Assembly: GCA_026709725.1 (NCBI GenBank)
Contig: JAPOSK010000287.1
Span: 1-5,966 of the forward strand
Length of the DNA: 5,966 nucleotides
Origin: Paracoccaceae bacterium
GTDB lineage: Bacteria; Pseudomonadota; Alphaproteobacteria; Rhodobacterales; Rhodobacteraceae
Reading direction: 5' to 3'
The notes beneath the pieces were generated by a model. That model saw nothing but the letters and a program-made list of their open reading frames with translations, made no database searches and was not told the DNA's origin. The stretch's first letter is position 1; every line of letters starts with the position of its first letter. Shown one piece after another: positions 1 through 5,139 of the stretch. A program made the position numbers and the translations under genes.

Positions 1-515
1 CCGAAATCAACGGCCATGGAGCGGGTCAGCATGTGCAGACCGCCTTTTGCGCTTGCATAGGCCGCAGACCGTGGAACCGCAAAGAAGCACTGGGTCGAGA
101 GCGTATTGACAATTGATGCATCTGTCGATTGCCTGAGATGGGGAAGCGCAGCACGCGTGACCCGCAGAGCACCCATGAGATTGATGTTCAGGATCTCGGC
201 AAAGCGCCCATCCGTCACCGATCCCGCATCGCTGATATCAAGGATTGCGGCATTGTTCACAAGACCATCAAGCGCTGGCCAGTCAGCGAGTTCTTCCATC
301 GCCGCCTCAATGCTTGCGGAGCAGCCGACATCAAGTGCGGATATCCTCAACATGTCCGGCGGTGCGCCAATCCGATCCGCAGCTCTGAGGAGAGCCCCCG
401 CATCGCTGTCCGTTGCCATGACCGATGCCCCTTCCCTGACCGCAGCGCCGACAATGGCCAGGCCAATACCGCGCGCGGCCCCTGTGACCAGGATATGACG
501 GCCGTCAAGACGCAT
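1..515 (-). CDS. Short-chain dehydrogenase/reductase (SDR), C-terminus cut by the window edge
   Basis: This is an NAD(P)-dependent cytosolic oxidoreductase of the classical SDR family with a Rossmann fold. The 171 codons in view contain the N-terminal cofactor motif TGAARGIG (residues 11-18), the NNAA motif (87-90), the structural/catalytic Asn (N112 in INLMG), the catalytic Ser (S140) and the YASAK motif with Tyr153 and Lys157. The Ser-Tyr spacing of 13 is the usual one. An acidic residue at the end of the second strand (D36, in MATD) favours NAD(H) over NADP(H). Classical SDRs are about 250 residues, so roughly 80 C-terminal residues, including most of the substrate-binding region, lie off the left edge. 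The ATG at 513-515 has a GGAG five bases upstream and overlaps the end of the PLP-enzyme gene by 11 nt. The substrate is unknown; from context it is probably a sugar- or polyol-derived alcohol or ketone in the same pathway. Confidence 0.93.
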   Translation of the reverse strand, partial: MRLDGRHILVTGAARGIGLAIVGAAVREGASVMATDSDAGALLRAADRIGAPPDMLRISALDVGCSASIEAAMEELADWPALDGLVNNAAILDISDAGSVTDGRFAEILNINLMGALRVTRAALPHLRQSTDASIVNTLSTQCFFAVPRSAAYASAKGGLHMLTRSMAVDF

Positions 516-1707
516 GACCGCTCCACGACACGGCAGACACCGCCCGCGCTCTTTTTATGTCACTCCAGCTGGTTCGGCAGCCATCACCACATGCACGGAA
601 CCGTGCAGCCTCTTCATGAATGGCCGCGCTGACATCCCTTGCCTCATCATCGGTTAGGTTGCAGGGATCGAGATAGATCTCCTGCCGTTCAACCAGATCG
701 TCGCGCACCACGATGGATGGCGACCTCCTGCGAAGTCGATCCGCCAGCTCCCATGCATGAAACCCGGCACTGCCGGCATCGATATCGATTCTGGCCCGCC
801 GGATCGGATTGCCTGTCCAGTCGTCGTGCCGGGACAGGGTCAATCCCGGAATTGGAGCCAATTCGGTGATCCAGGACGCAACGCGCGCGTCCTCTTCCAT
901 TCCGGCAGCCTCGTGATCACGCTCTTCCCATGACTCGAGTGCCGCCATCGCACCCGTGACACTCTCCTTTCCCGCCTTCATCACGCGCCCGATACCGAAA
1001 TGCTGGAGATAGGTGGCCCGGATGAGTTCAGCGGCTCCGGCGACAATTCCGCTCGTTACACCGGAAAGGAACTTGTGACCGGAATAAATCGCAACACTCG
1101 CGCCGTGTGCAATCGGTCCGGTCAGATCGTATTCGGAAGCCATGTCAACAATGACGGGGACATCATGCTCCCGGCACAGGGCGATAAAGACATCAATCGG
1201 CATCTCGTTCTCACGCACTGTGTGATGCGAGACGACATAGAACGCGGCGGCGGCCCCCTCCTCAAGCGCCGCTTCAAGGTGCCATGTCTCGCACGCGGCA
1301 GCAGTGCCGATCGGGATCACCTCGGCACCGGTGAGACGGATTGCCTGATCGACCGGGGCTCCGTAGTTTACCATATGTCCTGCCGGCAGGAGCACACGCC
1401 GTGCACCGGTCACGGCGGGCAGGGCTTCGATTCGTGCAAGATTGCAACCCGTCAGTGTTGCCGCAACGGTCTGGACCATTGCCGCTGCCGAGCAGGATGT
1501 CACACAGCCGGCTTCGGCACCGGTCAGGCGGGCAATGACGGCACCCGCCCGGGACTGAAGCTCATCCATGTTGACAAAGGAGGCAAGAATCCCGTTGACA
1601 ATGCGACGGATGTCTTTTGGCACGCGCGCGGCGCCGATACCGGTCATCGTGCCGGAGGCATTGATGACGGGCGTCAGGTCCCAGCGAGAGAAAGGGTCAT
1701 GTGTCAC
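505..1707 (-). CDS. SelA/DgaE-like PLP-dependent enzyme, probable ammonia-lyase/deaminating enzyme
   Basis: This is a fold-type I PLP enzyme of the group related to selenocysteine synthase (SelA) and D-glucosaminate-6-phosphate ammonia-lyase (DgaE). With the GTG start at 1705-1707 it has 400 residues. Visible motifs are the family N-terminal PVINASGT (13-20), the cofactor phosphate-binding region TSCSAAAM (70-77), Asp188 in VIVDMASEYD (contacts the pyridine nitrogen), the Schiff-base Lys212 in YSGHKFLSG, and GRVMKAGKE (240-248), a motif I associate with the DgaE-like branch rather than true SelA. It follows the ABC ATPase gene with a GTGA overlap and precedes the SDR gene. Pairing with a RidA-family gene supports a reaction that releases an enamine/imine, such as elimination of ammonia from an amino sugar acid, but the substrate is inferred. 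A GTG nine bases upstream (1714-1716) is an alternative start adding three residues. The last 30 or so residues (from about Cys373) look like a poorly conserved tail. Automatic pipelines may call it class V aminotransferase or SelA. Confidence 0.9.
   Translation of the reverse strand: MTHDPFSRWDLTPVINASGTMTGIGAARVPKDIRRIVNGILASFVNMDELQSRAGAVIARLTGAEAGCVTSCSAAAMVQTVAATLTGCNLARIEALPAVTGARRVLLPAGHMVNYGAPVDQAIRLTGAEVIPIGTAAACETWHLEAALEEGAAAAFYVVSHHTVRENEMPIDVFIALCREHDVPVIVDMASEYDLTGPIAHGASVAIYSGHKFLSGVTSGIVAGAAELIRATYLQHFGIGRVMKAGKESVTGAMAALESWEERDHEAAGMEEDARVASWITELAPIPGLTLSRHDDWTGNPIRRARIDIDAGSAGFHAWELADRLRRRSPSIVVRDDLVERQEIYLDPCNLTDDEARDVSAAIHEEAARFRACGDGCRTSWSDIKRARAVSAVSWSGHAS
521..524 (-). 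promoter_or_regulatory. Ribosome binding site for the SDR gene
   Basis: GGAG on the minus strand lies five bases before the ATG at 513-515, inside the last codons of the PLP-enzyme gene. It supports the 11-nt overlapping start. Confidence 0.65.
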
Positions 1708-2753
1708 GCCAGGCACTCTCCTGTCGATGAATGGAACGTGTGGAGCATCCCCGGGCGCACGGTCAACGACACCCTTGCTCCCTGGGCAATCCTGTGATGC
1801 ACCTCCCCATCGGTACGCACATTCAGCTTGATGCCGCGCAGCGTGCGGACATGCAGGTGCGCTTCGTGACCAAGGTTTTCGATACGAAGCACATGCGCAT
1901 CACCAATGCGTGTCCCCTCAGCCTCTGAATTCACGAGGATGTGCTCCGGGCGCACTCCAACGGTGACGGCCGCACCATGCGCCGGACCGTCAGTGGGTTC
2001 GGCATCGGCAAGCAGGTCTCTGGCGGGCATGAGATTCATGCGCGGACTGCCGATGAATCCCGCGACAAATGTATTGGCGGGGCGCTCGTAGAGATCCGCC
2101 GGCGCACCAATTTGCAGAATCTCACCCTTGTTCATCACCGCAATCCGGTCTCCCATCGTCATCGCTTCAACCTGGTCATGGGTCACATAGACAGTTGTCG
2201 TTGAGAGATTTGCCTGCATTTCAGAGATTTCACCACGCATTTGCACACGCAGCTCGGCATCAAGATTTGACAATGGCTCATCGAAGAGAAACGCATCCGG
2301 CCGCCGGATCATCGCCCGCCCGAGCGCCACTCTCTGCGCCTGCCCGCCGGACAGCTGTCCCGGCTTCCTGTCAAGCAGCGAATCAAGGCCGAGCATTCCG
2401 GCGACACGGGCGACTTCGTGATCGACAACCGTGGCCCGGGTTTTTCTGAGCTTGAGCCCGAATGACAGGTTCTGACGGACAGACATGTTGGGAAAGAGCG
2501 CGTAGGACTGGAACACCATCGAGATGTTCCGTTCGGCGGCCGTCATGCTGTTCGCCCGCTTCCCGCCATTATGCAGGTCGCCGCCCGTCATCCGCTCAAG
2601 CCCGGCAATCATTCGCAGAGTCGTTGATTTCGCGCATCCGGACGGTCCGACCAGAACGATAAATTCACCATCCTCAACATGCAGATTAAGGTTGTGAATC
2701 ACTTCGACATCACCGAATTTCTTGTGGGCATTGGTGAACCGTATGTCGCTCAT
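1704..2753 (-). CDS. ABC transporter ATPase, MalK/UgpC type (CUT1 importer)
   Basis: This is the cytoplasmic ATP-hydrolysing subunit that should power the two permeases encoded upstream in the same operon. Its 349 residues are close to the usual 330-370 for this family. In order: Walker A GPSGCAKST (36-44), Q-loop Gln82 in MVFQSYALFP, signature LSGGQ (134-138), Walker B AFLFDE (154-159), D-loop SNLD (162-165) and switch His192 in VTHDQVEAM. A C-terminal regulatory/TOBE-like region follows from about residue 235, with the family's VRPEH motif at 267-271. The Walker A has Ala41 where Gly is usual, and the signature continues QAQR where QRQR is common; all other catalytic residues are intact. 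The ATG forms an ATGA overlap with the RidA-family gene and has GGAGA at 2762-2766, eight bases upstream. MalK/UgpC proteins handle many sugars, polyols and glycerophosphodiesters and are sometimes shared between importers, so the substrate cannot be read from this subunit. Confidence 0.96.
   Translation of the reverse strand: MSDIRFTNAHKKFGDVEVIHNLNLHVEDGEFIVLVGPSGCAKSTTLRMIAGLERMTGGDLHNGGKRANSMTAAERNISMVFQSYALFPNMSVRQNLSFGLKLRKTRATVVDHEVARVAGMLGLDSLLDRKPGQLSGGQAQRVALGRAMIRRPDAFLFDEPLSNLDAELRVQMRGEISEMQANLSTTTVYVTHDQVEAMTMGDRIAVMNKGEILQIGAPADLYERPANTFVAGFIGSPRMNLMPARDLLADAEPTDGPAHGAAVTVGVRPEHILVNSEAEGTRIGDAHVLRIENLGHEAHLHVRTLRGIKLNVRTDGEVHHRIAQGARVSLTVRPGMLHTFHSSTGECLA
1718..1722 (-). promoter_or_regulatory. 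Ribosome binding site deciding the GTG start of the PLP enzyme
   Basis: AGGAG on the minus strand lies 10 nt before the GTG at 1705-1707 but only one base before the alternative GTG at 1714-1716. The latter is too close for initiation. The downstream GTG also recreates the 4-base overlap seen at other junctions in this operon, so it is preferred. Confidence 0.75.
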
Positions 2754-3259
2754 GCCGATGGTCTCCAGTCGGGTGATATCGAGACAATCGCCTCGATTTC
2801 AACTGTGATATTGCCCGGCAATGATCCCATGCCGACAGCGGCGCGCGCATGTCGGCCACGAGGACCGAAAACCTCACACAAGAGGTCGGAACATCCGTTA
2901 AGGACGATCGGATGATCCGCAAAACCGGGAACGGCATTCACCATTCCGAAAACACGCCGAACCTGGCTGATATGGTCAAGTGATCCAAGGATCTCACGCA
3001 TGGCCGCGATCAGGACGAGACCGGTGCGGTGCGCGTGATATACGGCATCTTCTGTACTGACATCACAGCCGACCCTGCCGGTCGCAAGCGTGCCGTCCTC
3101 CATGACTGGGCCCTGTCCTGAGAGATAGAGTGTTGTTCCGTCAATTGACCCGAGTTCGAAGTTTCCCACCGGCCGCGGGATCGCCGGCAGGGTCAGACCG
3201 AGAGCAGACAGTCGATCATCGGGAGACTCATTGCCTGGGACACCCGGTCTTGACATCAT
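2750..3259 (-). CDS. RidA-family (YjgF/YER057c/UK114) enamine/imine deaminase, long subtype
   Basis: Proteins of this family form cytosolic trimers; RidA itself hydrolyses reactive enamine/imine intermediates released by PLP enzymes to the keto product and ammonia. The 169 residues exceed canonical RidA (about 130) and match the longer subgroup, recognisable by LPAIPRPVGNFELG (24-37), LYLSGQGP (44-51), VGCDVSTEDA (63-72) and NGCSDLLCEVFG (121-132). Arg139 in HARAAVG and Glu154 in VEIEAI keep the 15-residue spacing of Arg105 and Glu120 of E. coli RidA, so the carboxylate-binding and catalytic pair appears intact. It overlaps the dehydrogenase gene upstream and the ATPase gene downstream by ATGA. 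There are tandem ATG codons; the first is chosen because it makes the ATGA overlap and lies 10 nt from a strong GAGGAGG. Its likely partner is the SelA/DgaE-like PLP enzyme two genes downstream. Not every member of this family has deaminase activity, so the reaction is a family-level inference. Confidence 0.92.
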   Translation of the reverse strand: MMSRPGVPGNESPDDRLSALGLTLPAIPRPVGNFELGSIDGTTLYLSGQGPVMEDGTLATGRVGCDVSTEDAVYHAHRTGLVLIAAMREILGSLDHISQVRRVFGMVNAVPGFADHPIVLNGCSDLLCEVFGPRGRHARAAVGMGSLPGNITVEIEAIVSISPDWRPSA

Positions 3260-4296
3260 CGGACACTGGCCTCCTCAATTCGCTTTCTGGCCTCATCCAG
3301 AAACGCATCCGTGACATCGAATTCATGGGCGATACCATAAGGAAGATGCTGGCTGTGCACAAATTCACGAAGACCCTTCAGCGCTGCGAAGACATCATTC
3401 CACGCAATTCCCATCGCGTGCGGGCGAATATCAAGGCCGAGATGGACGACCGCCGACAGCAGCTCCTCGACCCTCTGCCCATGCATCATGGCACCGATAA
3501 CGAGCCCAAGGCAGACCACCTGTCCGTGAAGAAATGTCTTTCGGCACCGGGCTTCGAGCGCGTAGAAAATGAAGTGCTCAACGCCTTCGATATGTCGGGG
3601 ATTCCAGCCTGTTCCATGGTAGGACGCCCCACCCCACTTGAGCGCATCGACCAGAATTTCAATTCCGCGCGGTGTAAGCGATCTGATCTCATCGATCCCG
3701 ACCAGGGCGGCCTCGGCCTTGGCAAGGGAAATCCGGGCAAGGCTCTCATCATAGGGCCACTTTGCTTCACATTTGCCCCGCATGTCAGCGAAGCGCCAGT
3801 CCATCACGCCCGTTATGAAGCAGAGCACATCGCCGATACCGCCGATGTTCAGGGCACGGGGTGCTGCCTCAATGATGTCAAGATCAACATACACTGTCTC
3901 CGGAACTGCCCACCCGACATAGTTTATGATGTGATTGTGACGAACACCGGACCGGTGACCGAACACCGCATCGACAGACAGTGAAGTGGGAAACTGAAAG
4001 AGCGGGAGATTTGACCGCCAGGCAAAATATTTGGCGGCGTCCACCGCCTGCCCGCCGCCAAGTCCGATGATTGATGCGATCCTGTCGAGCCGGGCAAGAT
4101 CGTCTTCCAGCCTGGATCGTTCCATCGACACGACAAAATACGGGTCCGCATCGGGCAGGCTGTCGATGAAAAGCGGCCAGAGATCAGCCATTGTGACAAC
4201 CAGCATTCTCGGGCAGGCAAAGTTCGGAACCTCCGCCAGCAGGTTGCGGCCAAGGACCGTTGGAAATTGTGCAATATCGACCTCCCTGAATGGCAT
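3256..4296 (-). CDS. Iron-containing alcohol dehydrogenase, glycerol-1-phosphate dehydrogenase/AraM-like
   Basis: This is a 346-residue NAD(P)- and metal-dependent dehydrogenase of the dehydroquinate-synthase-like superfamily. The dinucleotide-binding motif is GLGGGQAVDAAK (78-89). The expected metal ligands are all seen: Asp156 in GGIGDVL, His241 in GVEHFIF and His257 in LHGQVV. The surroundings of these sites (GIGD followed by MDW, and the GxEH segment) resemble glycerol-1-phosphate dehydrogenase/AraM more than Adh-II-type alcohol dehydrogenases, and the length fits that group (about 350-395). The substrate-side segment PTSLSVDAVFGHRSG (103-117) keeps Asp109 of the SxDG-like region but otherwise differs from the G1PDH pattern I recall, so another polyol, keto-sugar or phosphosugar substrate is plausible. 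It begins 3 nt after the permease stop codon, with AAGGG at 4304-4308 seven bases upstream of the ATG, and ends in an ATGA overlap with the RidA gene. A role in archaeal-type ether lipids is unlikely in this setting. Confidence 0.88.
   Translation of the reverse strand: MPFREVDIAQFPTVLGRNLLAEVPNFACPRMLVVTMADLWPLFIDSLPDADPYFVVSMERSRLEDDLARLDRIASIIGLGGGQAVDAAKYFAWRSNLPLFQFPTSLSVDAVFGHRSGVRHNHIINYVGWAVPETVYVDLDIIEAAPRALNIGGIGDVLCFITGVMDWRFADMRGKCEAKWPYDESLARISLAKAEAALVGIDEIRSLTPRGIEILVDALKWGGASYHGTGWNPRHIEGVEHFIFYALEARCRKTFLHGQVVCLGLVIGAMMHGQRVEELLSAVVHLGLDIRPHAMGIAWNDVFAALKGLREFVHSQHLPYGIAHEFDVTDAFLDEARKRIEEASVR
3270..3276 (-). promoter_or_regulatory. Strong ribosome binding site for the RidA-family gene
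   Basis: GAGGAGG on the minus strand, the strongest Shine-Dalgarno match in the window, lies 10 nt before the first of two tandem ATG codons and 13 nt before the second. It sits inside the 3' end of the dehydrogenase gene and favours the first ATG. It suggests the deaminase is translated well relative to its neighbours, which is an inference. Confidence 0.75.
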
Positions 4297-4299
4297 TGA

Positions 4300-5139
4300 C
4301 TATCCCTTGACCGCACCAAACGTTAAGCCCCTGACGATGTGCTTCTGGGCGACAAGAGCGAAAAGCAGCATCGGGATGATGGCGATGATCGAGGCCCCTG
4401 TCATCGCGCCCCAATCAAGCGCGGCATAGCCGCGAAAACCGGTCACCCCAAGCGTCACGGTCTGTGCCTTTGAAAAGGTCAGCCCCAGAGCGATTGCAAG
4501 CTCGTTCCAGATCCAGATTGCGTTCAGGATGGCTGTGGCGGCCATTCCGGGAAGAGTGCACGGGATGTAGATCCTTGCCAGGATATGCAGATGGCTTGCA
4601 CCCTCAATGCGTGCAGCCTCATCGATGGCAGGATTGATTTCACGAAAAAACGAGCTGAGAAGCCAGATCGACAATGGCAGAACATGAACCTGATACATCA
4701 GCGCGAGGCCGACATGCGTGTCATAAAGCCCGGTCCACTGATACAGTGAAAACATCGGCAGAACGAACAGGAATTCGGGCAGCATGTAGGCCAGAATCAA
4801 CCAGATGCCAACGAGACTGCGCCCACGCACTTTCATGCGGACAATGGCGTAGGCTGTCGGGATTGCAAGTGCCAGTGAAAGCAGAACACCGGAACCGGTG
4901 ACGATCACCGAATTCAGGAAGGTGTATTTGAAGGTCTCATGCGTCCAGAGCTTGAGATAGTTGGCGGCAGTTGGATCAAAAATCCAGAGAGGCGGATTGG
5001 CCAGACCGTCGCGTCTTGTTTTCAGTGATGTCGCCAGGACCCAATAGACGGGAAACAGGCTGAAAAGCACCATGGCTCCGGTGAAAATGCATGCCCAGCC
5101 AAGCGAGAACTGCTCCCGAAGGCGTCCGCCCCGCCTCAC
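4300..5139 (-). CDS. Carbohydrate ABC transporter permease, MalG/UgpE type
   Basis: This is the second inner-membrane subunit of a CUT1-type importer (binding-protein-dependent transport inner-membrane family). Its 279 residues hold six predicted membrane segments at about 13-36, 74-96, 109-130, 140-163, 198-218 and 244-266. The cytoplasmic EAA loop, which docks on the ATPase, reads EAARIEGASHLHILARIYIP (174-193). The protein ends in GLTFGAVKG, the characteristic C-terminus of MalG-type permeases. The start is a GTG at 5137-5139 that forms a GTGA overlap with the stop of the upstream permease; GGAG at 5148-5151 lies eight bases away. The stop is TAG, and the dehydrogenase gene starts 3 nt later. 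The transported compound is probably a sugar, polyol or derivative, but permease sequence does not define it. Confidence 0.96.
   Translation of the reverse strand: MRRGGRLREQFSLGWACIFTGAMVLFSLFPVYWVLATSLKTRRDGLANPPLWIFDPTAANYLKLWTHETFKYTFLNSVIVTGSGVLLSLALAIPTAYAIVRMKVRGRSLVGIWLILAYMLPEFLFVLPMFSLYQWTGLYDTHVGLALMYQVHVLPLSIWLLSSFFREINPAIDEAARIEGASHLHILARIYIPCTLPGMAATAILNAIWIWNELAIALGLTFSKAQTVTLGVTGFRGYAALDWGAMTGASIIAIIPMLLFALVAQKHIVRGLTFGAVKG

Noticed and set aside
129..632. Plus-strand open frames at 106-498 and 129-632 over the left end
   Set aside because: The minus strand here encodes an SDR with all family motifs (TGAARGIG, NNAA, S140, Y153, K157), so the plus-strand frames are shadows.
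505..1707. True SelA (L-seryl-tRNA(Sec) selenium transferase)
   Set aside because: At 400 residues it is shorter than SelA (about 460) and begins directly at the catalytic domain. It carries GRVMKAGKE, which I associate with DgaE-like proteins, and sits in a transport/catabolic operon with no selB or tRNA(Sec) in view.
1000..1797. A 265-codon open frame on the plus strand opposite the PLP-enzyme gene
   Set aside because: The translation is rich in Cys, His, Arg and Gly without domain structure, and it lies antisense to a well-supported PLP enzyme. It is a shadow frame.
1704..2753. The ATPase as a pseudogene because of the altered Walker A
   Set aside because: The frame is full length, and the Q-loop, signature, Walker B, D-loop, switch His and C-terminal VRPEH motif are all present. 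Only one P-loop Gly is changed.
3130..3984. A 284-codon open frame on the plus strand opposite the dehydrogenase and RidA genes
   Set aside because: It is antisense to two genes with intact family motifs, spans their junction, shows no recognisable domain, and its composition is what an opposite-strand frame of GC-rich coding DNA gives.
3256..4296. A genuine glycerol-1-phosphate dehydrogenase for ether-lipid synthesis, or araM of an arabinose operon
   Set aside because: No lipid or arabinose genes are nearby, the substrate-side segment differs, and the context is a transport operon. Only family-level similarity is supported.
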